Positions 26,290-35,250 of a stretch of DNA of 64,000 nt are shown one piece after another. Both the position numbers and the translations under genes were made by a program. This DNA is from Nocardioides sp. GY 10113 (GTDB lineage: Bacteria > Actinomycetota > Actinomycetes > Propionibacteriales > Nocardioidaceae). The notes under the pieces were generated by a model, which worked only from the letters and a program-made list of their open reading frames with translations, did not search any database and had not been told where the DNA came from. How positions within the stretch are numbered: the first letter of the stretch is position 1; every line of letters starts with the position of its first letter. The stretch spans positions 1-64,000 of the forward strand of contig NZ_STGK01000019.1 of the NCBI RefSeq assembly GCF_004919105.1, read 5' to 3'.

Positions 26290-27611
26290 GGCACCACGAC
26301 GACCGGAGCGTCGCCCAGCGGCGTACGGTCCGGGTGCTGGTGCTGACGCAGGCGGTCGGCGCGATCGGCATCACGATCGGCATCGCGACCGCCTCGCTGC
26401 TGGCCCGCGACCTCTCCGGCTCGGAGGCGCTCTCCGGCCTGGCGCAGACCTCCCAGGTGCTCGGCGCCGCGGTCATCTCGTTCCTGCTGGCCGGGCTGAT
26501 GGCCCGGCGCGGTCGCCGGTTCGGCCTGTGCACCGGCTACCTGCTGGGCGCCTCCGGCGGCGGGCTGGTGGTGCTCGCCGGCGTGCTCGGCTCGATGGTC
26601 CTGCTGCTGGCCGGGGCGGTCCTGCTCGGCGCCGCGACGGCGGCGAACAGCGCCGCCAGGTACGCCGCCACGGACCTGGCCACGGACGAGAACCGTGCGC
26701 GATCGCTCTCGCTGGTGGTGTGGGCGACGACCGTCGGCGCCGTCGCGGGCCCGAACCTGTCCGGTCCGGCCGGCTCCTTCGCGCGCACCGTCGGCATCCC
26801 CGAGCTGGCCGGCCCGTTCGCCATCGCCGCGGTCGGGATGCTCGCCGCCGCGATCGTGGTCGGCGTCGGGCTCCGCCCGGATCCGCTCCTGCTCGCCCAG
26901 CGCCTCGGCGAGTCGGCGGTCCCGCACGCCGCCGTACCGGTCCGCCGCCAGTCGTCGTGGACCGCGGCCCGTGCCGCGATCGGCGATCGCCCGGTCCTCG
27001 GCTACGCGATCGGCGGCCTGGCCATGGCGCACGCCGCGATGGTCGGCGTGATGGTGATGACGCCGCTGCACATGGAGCACGGGGGAGCCGAGCTCGAGGT
27101 GATCGGGCTGGTGATCAGCGGCCACGTGCTGGGCATGTTCGCCTTCTCGCCACTGGTGGGCGTGCTCGCCGACCGGCTGGGCCGGCCGCCGGTGCTGGGA
27201 CTGGGCGGGTTCGTCCTGGTCGCGGCGCTGCTGCTCTGCGCCTCCTCGCCGGACGGCATGTCGTGGCAGGTGTCGTCGGGGCTGTTCCTGCTGGGCGTCG
27301 GGTGGTCGCTGGCGATGGTCTCCGCCTCGACGCTGGTGGCCGAGCACGCGCCGCTGGCGGCGCGCACCGCGGTGCAGGGCACCTCCGACCTGGTGATGGG
27401 CATGACCGCTGCGGGTGCCGGCGCCGCGGCGGGTCTGGTGGTCGACCTGGCCGGCTACCCGACGCTCGCGCTGGTGACGCTGGCGCTCGCCCTGGGCGTC
27501 GTCGGCGCGGCGGTCCGGGCGCACGCGGAGGCGCCGCTGCCGGCCGCCGACGCGCCCGACGACGGCGATCCCGCGGCGACCGCCGGTACGGCGGCCGCGT
27601 CCGGCGACTGA
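26286..27611 (+). CDS. MFS transporter
   Basis: A 441-residue major facilitator with about 12 hydrophobic segments, a basic loop LMARRGRRFGL after the second pair (the family motif A position) and a matching LADRLGRPPVLG in the second half. No substrate can be assigned; the pattern fits a drug- or metabolite-efflux MFS protein. The TTG at 26286 overlaps the DUF3046 stop (TTGA) with CGGAG 8 nt before it; an in-frame GTG at 26241 inside the DUF3046 gene is an alternative. The C-terminal 25 residues are an Ala/Asp-rich tail. Confidence 0.75.
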   Translation: MRHHDDRSVAQRRTVRVLVLTQAVGAIGITIGIATASLLARDLSGSEALSGLAQTSQVLGAAVISFLLAGLMARRGRRFGLCTGYLLGASGGGLVVLAGVLGSMVLLLAGAVLLGAATAANSAARYAATDLATDENRARSLSLVVWATTVGAVAGPNLSGPAGSFARTVGIPELAGPFAIAAVGMLAAAIVVGVGLRPDPLLLAQRLGESAVPHAAVPVRRQSSWTAARAAIGDRPVLGYAIGGLAMAHAAMVGVMVMTPLHMEHGGAELEVIGLVISGHVLGMFAFSPLVGVLADRLGRPPVLGLGGFVLVAALLLCASSPDGMSWQVSSGLFLLGVGWSLAMVSASTLVAEHAPLAARTAVQGTSDLVMGMTAAGAGAAAGLVVDLAGYPTLALVTLALALGVVGAAVRAHAEAPLPAADAPDDGDPAATAGTAAASGD

Positions 27612-27901
27612 TCGTCGGCAGCCCGCCTCGCGACACGCCGGGCGACACGCGGGTCCGACACCTCCACTTCGAACACGTGTTCGGCTACTGTTGGCGGTGA
27701 CCACCCACCCTGCGCACACCGTCCGCAGTGCCGAGCGGTCCGGGACGAACCGTGGCAGCGCAAGCACATCGGGCTCGACCCCGGTGCAGCAGGGCACGGA
27801 CGGTTGTGTCGGAGGCCCCGACTAGCGTCAGCGGCGAGATGACACGCAAGAGCACGAAGACCTCGAAGACTTCCACGCAGCCCAGCCCAAGGAGAGCAGA
27901 C
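27612..27901. other. recA upstream region
   Basis: 290 bp without a supported gene. It contains a LexA box and promoter at 27669-27691, leaving an mRNA leader of roughly 200 nt before recA. An in-frame ATG at 27839 would add a Lys/Ser/Thr-rich extension to RecA but has no ribosome site. Confidence 0.6.
27669..27691 (+). promoter_or_regulatory. LexA (SOS) box and -10 of recA
   Basis: TCGAAC-ACGT-GTTCGG (27669-27684) matches the actinobacterial LexA consensus TCGAAC-N4-GTTCGA at 15 of 16 counted positions including the spacer, one mismatch at the last base. TACTGT (27686-27691) follows by one base as the likely -10, so LexA would sit in the promoter spacer. Confidence 0.82.
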
Positions 27902-28944
<1,043 letters not shown>

Positions 28945-28945
<1 letters not shown>

Positions 28946-29544
28946 TGCTCGACGCCGAGGAGTTCGCGCGGGCGCGGCTGGCCGTCGGGGGTGCGCCCGC
29001 GGCCGCCGCCCCGGCGTCGGAGGCGGCGGGACCCGCGCCCGACGCGGAGCAGGACCCGGAGGCCGACCACGAGGCGGTCGCCCGCAAGATCCTGCTGGAC
29101 CAGCTGACCGGCCAGGCGCGCAGCCGCCACGAGCTCGCTGCCCGCCTGGCCCGGCGCAACGTCCCGGAGGAGATCGCCACCCCGTTGCTCGACCGGTTCA
29201 CCGAGGTCGGCCTGATCGACGACGAGGCGTTCGCCCGGGAGTGGGTGGACAGCCGTCGCCGCACGCGTGGGCTGGCGCGACCAGCGCTCGCCCAGGAGCT
29301 GCGTCGCAAGGGCATCGCCGACGAGACCGTGCGTGAGGTGCTCGACGAGGTGGACCCGGCCGCGGAGTCGGAGTCGGCCCGCCTGCTGGTCCGGAAGAAG
29401 CTGCGCAGCATGCGGGCGCTCGACGAGACGGTGGCGCTCCGCCGGCTCACCGGGATGCTCGCGCGGAAGGGCTATTCGGCCGGTGTCGCCTTCGCGGTGG
29501 TGCGCGAGGAGCTCGGTGCCACAGAATGGGCCGATGAGCTCTGA
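28945..29544 (+). CDS. recX: RecX regulatory protein
   Basis: A 199-residue RecX: an Ala/Pro/Glu-rich N-terminal 40 residues, then three-helix repeats (AVARKILLDQLTGQARSRHEL, FTEVGLIDDEAFAREWVDSR and MLARKGYSAGVAFAVVREEL, in part). RecX binds RecA filaments and limits them. The start overlaps the recA stop by one base, so the two are coupled and share the SOS promoter. Confidence 0.93.
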
Positions 29545-30049
29545 GATGACCGAGTCCGCGCCGGAGCGGGAGGTTCTGACCTACGAGGCGTTCGGCGATG
29601 CCGTGCGCGACCTGGCCCGCCAGATCGTCGACGACGGCTTCGAGCCGGACATCGTCCTCGCGATCGCACGAGGCGGACTGGGGCTGGCCATGGGCCTTGC
29701 CTACGCCCTCGACGTGAAGAACCTGTCGGCCGTCAACGTCGAGTTCTACACCGGCATCGACCAGCGGCTCGACGTGCCGATGATGCTGCCCCCGACGCCG
29801 GCGGCGGTGGACCTGACCGGCATGAAGGTCCTGATCGCCGACGACGTCGCCGACAGCGGGCGCACGCTCGAGGCGGTGCAGAAGTTCTGCGCGGACCACG
29901 TGCTCGAGGCCCGCACCGCTGTCGTCTACGAGAAGCCGCGCTCGGTGATCAAGCCGGAGTACGCCTGGAAGTCGACCGACCTCTGGATCGACTTCCCGTG
30001 GTCCTCCGAGCCGCCGCTGGTCAACCGCCGCGGCGGGATGGCGCACTGA
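29534..30049 (+). CDS. Purine-type phosphoribosyltransferase
   Basis: A 171-residue type I phosphoribosyltransferase with the PRPP loop VLIADDVADSGRTL, an N-terminal VLAIARGGLGLAMGLAYAL block and the C-terminal WIDFPWSSEPP typical of xanthine/guanine-type enzymes (Gpt/Xpt1-like). It probably makes a nucleotide monophosphate from a purine base and PRPP in salvage. The start is uncertain: ATG 29534 overlaps the recX end, ATG 29546 lies just after the recX stop. It may be read through from recA-recX. Confidence 0.82.
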   Translation: MSSEMTESAPEREVLTYEAFGDAVRDLARQIVDDGFEPDIVLAIARGGLGLAMGLAYALDVKNLSAVNVEFYTGIDQRLDVPMMLPPTPAAVDLTGMKVLIADDVADSGRTLEAVQKFCADHVLEARTAVVYEKPRSVIKPEYAWKSTDLWIDFPWSSEPPLVNRRGGMAH

Positions 30050-30105
30050 CCGGCGCTCAGCCGCGGAGACCCGAGGCCAGCGGCAGGGTCGGCGGCACGT
30101 CCACC

Positions 30106-30111
30106 TAGAGT
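30106..30111 (+). promoter_or_regulatory. -10 box of the HipA-like gene (leaderless)
   Basis: TAGAGT, 7 nt before the GTG at 30119. Confidence 0.5.
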
Positions 30112-30118
30112 GTCCGCC

Positions 30119-30886
30119 GTGCTGTCGACCGTCGTCGTGAACCGCTACGTCACCCCGCTGCGCGAGGGTGGCAGCCTTCCCGGCATCGTGGAGGGCGACG
30201 ACCTCGGCACCTACGTGTGCAAGTTCCGTGGAGCCGGTCAGGGGCTGCGCGTCCTGGTCGCCGAGGTGATCGTGGCCGGACTCGCCCGGCGGCTGGAGAT
30301 CCCGACCCCGGATCAGGTGGTGCTGGACCTCGACCCGGCGATCGCGCGCTACGAGGCCGACGAGGAGGTCCAGGACCTGCTCAACGCCAGCACGGGGCTG
30401 AACCTCGGCATCGACTTCCTGCCCGGCGCGTTCGGCTTCGACTCCTCCGTCGAGCCGGCGCCGGAGGTGGCGGGCCGCGTGCTGTGGCTCGACGCGCTGA
30501 CCGCGAACGTCGACCGCAGCTGGCGCAACCCCAACCTGCTGGTCTGGGGCGGCGTGCTGCACGCCATCGACCACGGCGCCTCGCTCTACTTCCACTACTC
30601 CTGGCCGGGCGGTCCAGGCGATCCCCAGCGGTTCGCCCGACAGCCGTTCGACGTCAGCGAGCACATCTTCGCCCGGTTCGCGGGGGCCGCCCGCGACCAG
30701 GACGAGGCCCTGGCCGCGCTGCTCGACCGCGAGGCGCTGTACGCGACCGTCGCCGAGGTCCCCGACGAGTGGCTGGAACCGGTGCCGGATGCGGAGACAC
30801 CGGAGCTCGTCCGGGAGCGCTACGTCGACTTCCTCGCCGCTCGCGTCGCGGGCGAGCGCGGCTGGCTGCCCGAGGTGACCCGATGA
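30119..30886 (+). CDS. HipA-like kinase family protein
   Basis: A 255-residue protein with the kinase core of HipA proteins: Lys35 in YVCKFRGAG as candidate ATP-binding lysine, N130-x-D132-R133 with Asn139 (catalytic loop) and D151-HG in HAIDHGASL (metal-binding loop). It lacks the N-terminal HipA domain and no HipB-type antitoxin is adjacent. Instead a DUF3037 gene overlaps its stop (ATGA). Such HipA-like/DUF3037 pairs recur in bacteria without a known role. The GTG at 30119 is chosen for the TAGAGT box; GTG 30110 is three codons earlier. Kinase activity is inferred from motifs. Confidence 0.75.
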   Translation: MLSTVVVNRYVTPLREGGSLPGIVEGDDLGTYVCKFRGAGQGLRVLVAEVIVAGLARRLEIPTPDQVVLDLDPAIARYEADEEVQDLLNASTGLNLGIDFLPGAFGFDSSVEPAPEVAGRVLWLDALTANVDRSWRNPNLLVWGGVLHAIDHGASLYFHYSWPGGPGDPQRFARQPFDVSEHIFARFAGAARDQDEALAALLDREALYATVAEVPDEWLEPVPDAETPELVRERYVDFLAARVAGERGWLPEVTR

Positions 30887-31308
30887 GCACCACCACGCCC
30901 GCGCCCTACCAGTACGTCGCCCTCCGCTGCGTGCCGCGGGTGGAGCGCGAGGAGTTCATCAACGTGGGCGTCGTGCTCTACTGCCCCGACCGGTCCTTCC
31001 TGGGATCGCTGTCGCTGGTGGACGACGCCCGTCTCGCCGCGCTGGCGCCGGCCCTCGACGCGGCCGCGGTCCGCGCGGCGCTGGCCTCGGTCGAGGCGGT
31101 GTGCCGCGGCGAGGCGCACGCCGCCTTCGGGGTCGGTCAGCGCGCGACGGCGTACGGCACGCGGGAGGCGAAGGACGACCAGGGCACCCGGTTCGGGCTG
31201 CTCAAGGCGCCCCGCAGCACCGTGATCCAGCCCGGTCCGGTGCACGGCGGGCTCACCACGGACCCGGGGCGCACGCTGGAGCGCCTCCTCGAGAGCCTGG
31301 TCGGCTGA
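30883..31308 (+). CDS. DUF3037 protein
   Basis: A 141-residue DUF3037 protein. Its core YQYVALRCVPRVEREEFINVGVVLYCP in outline is the family hallmark, followed by RLAALAPALD and a C-terminal TRFGLLKAPRSTVIQPGPVHGGLTTDP region. The ATG overlaps the stop of the HipA-like gene, so both are made together. Members are almost always next to a HipA-like kinase, which suggests substrate, inhibitor or partner. A hairpin follows 28 bp downstream. Confidence 0.82.
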   Translation: MSTTTPAPYQYVALRCVPRVEREEFINVGVVLYCPDRSFLGSLSLVDDARLAALAPALDAAAVRAALASVEAVCRGEAHAAFGVGQRATAYGTREAKDDQGTRFGLLKAPRSTVIQPGPVHGGLTTDPGRTLERLLESLVG

Positions 31309-31336
31309 ACCGGGCGGACACCACGTCCGCGCGTCG

Positions 31337-31373
31337 GCACCGGCCGTCAGCCGCTCGGGCCGTCGGCCGGTGC
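31337..31373. terminator. Hairpin between DUF3037 and the chelatase gene
   Basis: Perfect 10-bp stem GCACCGGCCG / CGGCCGGTGC with a 17-nt loop between convergent stops (31308 and 31383). Confidence 0.6.
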
Positions 31374-31382
31374 CGGTTGCGC

Positions 31383-32126
31383 TCAGACCGGGACCAGCTC
31401 GACGGCTCCCACGGCGTACCGCGCCAGGATGATGCGGGCCACCTCGGGGTGGGCGCCGAGCGGCTCCGACACGGCGACCGCGCCGGCCTCCAGCGCGAGC
31501 TCGGTCGCCCGGTCCAGCAGCGTGCCCGGCGCCAGGAACAGGGAGCCCACGGCGATGTGGCGACGGCCCTCGCCGCGAAACGCCCGGACGGCCTCGCCGG
31601 TCGCCGGCGGCGCGCTGGTCGCGTACGCCGCGGTGACGGGGAGCTTGTGGTGGGTACCCCACACGCGGGCCAGCCTGGCGACTGCCTGGTTGGCCAAGGG
31701 GTCCGAGGTGCCGGCGGCGGCCAGCACGAGCGCGTCGAGCTCGCGCACCCGAGCCTCCTTGAGAGCGACCCGGAGGCGCTGGTCGAGGACCTCGAGGAAG
31801 CAGGCCTCGAGACCGAGCACCGGGGTGGCCTGGATCTTCAGGCCGGGGTGGCGCTCGGTCGCCTCGGCGATCATCGCCGGGACGTCCACGCGGGCGTGGA
31901 ACGCTTCGATGAGGAGCAGCGGTACGACGACGATCTCGTCGTACCCGGCCCGCACCAGCTTGTCGACGACGGTCTGGAAGCCGGGCTTGGAGCGCTCCAG
32001 GAACGCGCGCTCGATCCGGAGGTCGGGGCGCTGTGCCTTGGCTTCGTCGACAAGGGCAGTGATCGTGGCAGCGGAGCGCGGGTCACGACTGCCGTGGGCC
32101 AGAGCCACCAGGGCGGGAGCGGTCAT
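31383..32126 (-). CDS. Sirohydrochlorin chelatase (CbiX/SirB-type)
   Basis: A 247-residue two-repeat chelatase: N-terminal LVALAHGSRDPRSAATI with the metal-binding His, VVVPLLLIEAFHARVDVPAMI with a second His, and a degenerate second half (LVLAAAGTSDP, VGSLFLAPGTLLDRA). It should insert iron into sirohydrochlorin to give siroheme, the cofactor of the sulfite reductase upstream. GGAGGAG precedes the ATG at 32124-32126; an ATG eight codons earlier exists. 120 bp separate it from the APS reductase gene, probably within one operon. Confidence 0.85.
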   Translation of the reverse strand: MTAPALVALAHGSRDPRSAATITALVDEAKAQRPDLRIERAFLERSKPGFQTVVDKLVRAGYDEIVVVPLLLIEAFHARVDVPAMIAEATERHPGLKIQATPVLGLEACFLEVLDQRLRVALKEARVRELDALVLAAAGTSDPLANQAVARLARVWGTHHKLPVTAAYATSAPPATGEAVRAFRGEGRRHIAVGSLFLAPGTLLDRATELALEAGAVAVSEPLGAHPEVARIILARYAVGAVELVPV

Positions 32127-32246
32127 CTTCTCGCTCCTCCTCTCATACATCAGCTACTTCATCGGTGCTTCGCGGTGCTGCTGGGCAGCTCTGCTGTTGT
32201 GCTGGGCTCGCGGCCGGCCGGGGCCGATCTCGCGCTGCGGGTCCGC

Positions 32247-32993
32247 TCAGGAGTGGATGCCGCACTCGGTCTTGTTCATGCCTGCCCACCGGCCACTGCG
32301 TGCGTCCTCGCCAGGCGCCACCCGCCGGGTGCAGGGTGCGCAGCCGATGGAGGGGTAGCCGTCGTAGACCAGCGGATTGACGAGCACGCCGTTCTCGACG
32401 ATGTAGCGCTCGACCTGCTCGTCGCTCCACCGGGCGATGGGGGAGACCTTGACCTTGCCCTTCTTGGCATCCCAGCCGATCACCGGGGCGATCACCCTGT
32501 TGTGGGTCTCGGCGCGCCGCAACCCCGTCGCCCACGCGTCGTAGCCGGCCAGCGACTCCGCCAGCGGCTTGACCTTGCGCAGCGCGCAGCAGAGGTCGGG
32601 GTTGGTCCGGTAGAGGTCCTTGCCGAGCTCGGCGTCCTGCTCGGCCACGCTCTGGGTCGGCGTGATCGTGATCAGGTTGACGTCCATCGTCGCCGCGACG
32701 GCGTCGCGGGTGCCGATCGTCTCGACGAAGTGGTAGCCGGTGTCGAGGAAGACGACGTCGATCCCGGGCACCACCTTCGCGGCGAGATCGGCGAGGACGG
32801 CGTCACCCATCGAGGAGGTCACGCAGAAGCGCTCGCCGAAGGTGGCCGCGGCCCACTCGATGATCACCTCGGCGGGCGCCAGCTCGAGCTCGGCGCCCCA
32901 GTGGGAGACGATCTCGCGCAGCTCCTCCGGCGTGCGGCCGTCGGTGTGGGCGCCACGGAAGTCCCGCGCCTGGGCGGTGGTGCGCGCGCTCAT
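32247..32993 (-). CDS. cysH: Adenylyl-sulfate (APS) reductase
   Basis: A 248-residue assimilatory sulfonucleotide reductase. The cysteine pairs in PDLCCALRKVKPL and IGCAPCTRR mark a [4Fe-4S] enzyme that prefers APS rather than PAPS, and the C-terminal ECGIH carries the catalytic Cys. It gives sulfite and AMP with thioredoxin as reductant; a thioredoxin gene lies 6 kb away. The ATG overlaps the stop of the small zinc-ribbon gene (ATGA, 32990-32993). Product sulfite goes to the sulfite reductase of the same operon. Confidence 0.93.
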   Translation of the reverse strand: MSARTTAQARDFRGAHTDGRTPEELREIVSHWGAELELAPAEVIIEWAAATFGERFCVTSSMGDAVLADLAAKVVPGIDVVFLDTGYHFVETIGTRDAVAATMDVNLITITPTQSVAEQDAELGKDLYRTNPDLCCALRKVKPLAESLAGYDAWATGLRRAETHNRVIAPVIGWDAKKGKVKVSPIARWSDEQVERYIVENGVLVNPLVYDGYPSIGCAPCTRRVAPGEDARSGRWAGMNKTECGIHS

Positions 32994-33157
32994 CGGGAGC
33001 CGCCCGGGCGCACCATGCCCAGCATCGTGACGGTGAAGGCGCGCAGGCACGAGCGGCACTCCCAGCCGCGCTCGGCCGGGAACAGGTCGGTCTCGCCGCA
33101 GTAGGGGCAGTGGAACGGGACCGCCCGCTCGCCCGCGCCGCCCGCGCCGGCGCTCAT
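32990..33157 (-). CDS. 55-residue zinc-ribbon protein between sir and cysH
   Basis: A small gene, read directly from the sequence: MSAGAGGAGERAVPFHCPYC, then GETDLFPAERGWECRSCLRA and FTVTMLGMVRPGGSR. It has two CxxC pairs (Cys17/Cys20 and Cys34/Cys37), a zinc ribbon or rubredoxin-like fold. Both ends overlap neighbours as ATGA: the sulfite reductase stop upstream and the cysH start downstream, so it is certainly translated with them. Similar small proteins sit at this place in other actinobacterial sulfur operons (recalled, not checked). It may carry electrons or metal to the reductases; function unknown. Confidence 0.82.
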   Translation of the reverse strand: MSAGAGGAGERAVPFHCPYCGETDLFPAERGWECRSCLRAFTVTMLGMVRPGGSR

Positions 33158-34872
33158 GCGGTCGGCTCCAATGTCTTGTCCCCGCGCAGCAGGTCGTCCT
33201 CGGCGCGCGCGGCCCAGGAGGTGAAGGACTCACCCTCGGTGCGGTCGGCCAGGAAGTTGCTGACGACGCTGGTGACGTAGTCGTCGAGGCCCGCGCTGGT
33301 CACCTTGTGCGCGCGCAGCTTGCGCCCGAAGTTGGCGTGCAGCCCGGTGGCGCCGCCGAGATGGACCTGGAAGCCCTCGACCTGCTCGCCCTCGTGCATG
33401 ACGAGCTGGCCCTTGAGGCCGATGTCCGCGACCTGGGTGCGGGCGCAGGCGTTCGGGCAGCCGTTCACGTTGACCGTGATCGGGACCTCGATGTCGGGGA
33501 ACCGCCGCTCGAGCTCGGCGACGAGGTCGCGGGCCCGGTTCTTGGTGTCGACGATCGCGAGCTTGCAGAACTCGATGCCGGTGCAGGCCATCGTGTTGCG
33601 CCGCCACTGGGACGGGCGGCCGGAGAGGCCGATCTCGTCGAGGCGGTCGAGCAGGGACTCGACGCGATCGGGAGCCACACCGATCAGCACGATCTTCTGG
33701 TACGGCGTGAGGCGGGCGCCGGCGACGCCGTACTCGGCCATCAGGTCGGCGAGCTTGACCAGCAGGCTGCCGGAGACCCGGCCGACCGTCGGTGCCAGGC
33801 CGATGTAGACGTTGCCGTCCTTCTGGGCGTGGACCCCGATGTGGTCACGGTGCCCGACCGGCGTCTCGGGGGAGTCCAGGCGGACCAGCTGGCGGCCGAG
33901 GTACTCGTTCTCCAGCACCTCACGGAACTTCTCCACGCCCCAGTCGGCGACCAGGAACTTGAGTCGCGCGCGGGAGCGCAGCCGCCGGTAGCCGTAGTCG
34001 CGGAAGATGCTGGCGACGCCGGACCACACGTCCGGCACCTCGTCCAGCGGCACCCACACGCCCAGCTTCTGGGCGAGCATCGGGTTGGTGGAGAGGCCGC
34101 CGCCTACCCAGACGTCGAAGCCCGGGCCGTGCTCGGGGTGCACGCTGCCGACGAACGAGACGTCGTTGGTCTCGGGGGAGACGTCGTGGCTCGGGTGGCC
34201 GGTCAGGGCGGTCTTGAACTTCCGCGGGAAGTTCGAGAACTCCGGGTTGCCGATGTAGCGGCGCTCGATCTCCTCCAGTGCGGGCGTCCCGTCGATGATC
34301 TCGTCGGCGGCGACGCCGGCCACGGGGGAGCCGAGGAAGGGGCGCGGCGAGTCGCCGCAGGCCTCGAGCGAGTGCAGGCCGACCTGGTCCAGGCGGTCCC
34401 AGATCGCGGGCACGTCCTCGATCCGGATCCAGTGGTACTGGATGTTCTCGCGGTCGGTGACGTCCGCGGTGTCGCGGGCGTAGTCGACGCCGATCTGGCC
34501 CAGGGCACGCACCGCGTCGGCGCTGAGCAGCTTGCCGTCGGAGCGGACCCGGAGCATGAAGAACCGGTCGTCGAGCTCCTCCTCGGGCAGCGATCCGGTC
34601 TTGCCGCCGTCGATGCCGGGCTTGCGCTGGGTGTAGAGGCCCATCCAGCGGAACCGGCCGCGCAGGTCGGCGGGGTCGATCGAGTCGAAGCCTCGCTTGG
34701 AGTACACGTGGAGGATCCGGGCCCGCACGTTGAGCGGGTCGTCGTCCTTCTTGGACTGCTCGTTCTTGTTCAGCGGCTCGGTGTACCCGAGTGCCCACTG
34801 GCCCTCGGCGCGGCGCGGGCGGGGGATCTCGGTGTGCTGGGCCTTCTTGGCCTGGAAACGAGGGTCGGACAT
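33154..34872 (-). CDS. sir: Ferredoxin-dependent sulfite reductase
   Basis: A 572-residue siroheme [4Fe-4S] reductase. Cluster and siroheme cysteines are in ACTGIEFC (about residue 430) and NGCPNAC (about 470). The N terminus carries WMGLYTQRKPG and LEACGDSPRPFLG, matching the Tyr-Cys pair that is cross-linked in the mycobacterial enzyme once called NirA, so sulfite rather than nitrite is the probable substrate. Sulfite is reduced to sulfide for cysteine synthesis. It is the first full-length gene of the operon and is preceded by a short leader peptide gene. Confidence 0.92.
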   Translation of the reverse strand: MSDPRFQAKKAQHTEIPRPRRAEGQWALGYTEPLNKNEQSKKDDDPLNVRARILHVYSKRGFDSIDPADLRGRFRWMGLYTQRKPGIDGGKTGSLPEEELDDRFFMLRVRSDGKLLSADAVRALGQIGVDYARDTADVTDRENIQYHWIRIEDVPAIWDRLDQVGLHSLEACGDSPRPFLGSPVAGVAADEIIDGTPALEEIERRYIGNPEFSNFPRKFKTALTGHPSHDVSPETNDVSFVGSVHPEHGPGFDVWVGGGLSTNPMLAQKLGVWVPLDEVPDVWSGVASIFRDYGYRRLRSRARLKFLVADWGVEKFREVLENEYLGRQLVRLDSPETPVGHRDHIGVHAQKDGNVYIGLAPTVGRVSGSLLVKLADLMAEYGVAGARLTPYQKIVLIGVAPDRVESLLDRLDEIGLSGRPSQWRRNTMACTGIEFCKLAIVDTKNRARDLVAELERRFPDIEVPITVNVNGCPNACARTQVADIGLKGQLVMHEGEQVEGFQVHLGGATGLHANFGRKLRAHKVTSAGLDDYVTSVVSNFLADRTEGESFTSWAARAEDDLLRGDKTLEPTA

Positions 34873-34954
34873 GGCGAGGTGAGGTCCTTCGGGTGGAGCG
34901 CGCCCGGGCGTCGGTGGCGTGGAGGCGCAGTGTGAGGGGGCCGGCTGGGGGGAC

Positions 34955-35044
34955 TCAGCGGGGCCAACACATCGCGCTGCGGGTGCGCCCGAGGTCCACG
35001 TGGCGACGTACCACGAGGAAGGCGTGCGTTGCAGCGGTGACCAT
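34955..35044 (-). CDS. Actinobacterial leader peptide of the sulfur operon
   Basis: A 29-codon reading frame, MVTAATHAFLVVRRHVDLGR followed by TRSAMCWPR. The RRHVDLxRxxSAxC pattern is the hallmark of putative leader peptides found before sulfur and related operons in actinobacteria. Cysteine-rich leaderless short frames act as cysteine-responsive attenuators in mycobacteria; this one has a single Cys codon near its end. GAGACT lies 7 nt before the ATG, and 82 bp separate its stop from the sulfite reductase start. Regulation of the operon by its translation is a likely role, not shown. Confidence 0.72.
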   Translation of the reverse strand: MVTAATHAFLVVRRHVDLGRTRSAMCWPR

Positions 35045-35051
35045 GGGGAAG

Positions 35052-35081
35052 AGTCTCACCCTGCGGACGCCCGGTTCACAA
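35052..35081 (-). promoter_or_regulatory. Promoter of the sulfur-assimilation operon
   Basis: On the minus strand TTGTGA (35076-35081) and GAGACT (35052-35057) with an 18-nt spacer. The predicted transcript starts at the ATG of the leader peptide, leaving about 170 nt before the sulfite reductase gene. Confidence 0.55.
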
Positions 35082-35237
35082 CGTCGAATCTCATGTGGTG
35101 GACAGGAATCCCAGGATATGGAACATCGGCCGGCCGTCTTCCGCCTGAGCCCGCCGCCGGTGCGACGCATGTCACATGCGCCCGCCGGCCGCATTCCGCC
35201 ACGCTCGCCCTTATCGAGGTGGCGCCTCCGCCGCCGA

Positions 35238-35243
35238 TACGCT
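35238..35243 (+). promoter_or_regulatory. -10 box of glyA (leaderless)
   Basis: TACGCT, exactly 7 nt before the ATG at 35251; no ribosome site is present. Confidence 0.55.
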
Positions 35244-35250
35244 GTGCGGC

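Noticed and set aside
27839..27901. N-terminal extension of RecA from the ATG at 27839
   Set aside because: The extra residues are Lys/Ser/Thr-rich and unlike RecA, and only the ATG at 27902 has a ribosome site.
30119..30886. Classical HipBA toxin-antitoxin module
   Set aside because: No HipB-type DNA-binding gene is next to it and the HipA N-terminal domain is missing; the partner is DUF3037.
33307..34935. A 542-codon plus-strand frame opposite the sulfite reductase
   Set aside because: Low-complexity antisense shadow with no domain; the minus strand has all siroheme and cluster cysteines.
35082..35250. Glycine or SAM riboswitch upstream of glyA
   Set aside because: The TACGCT box 7 nt before the start codon leaves no mRNA leader, and no aptamer-like stems were recognised.
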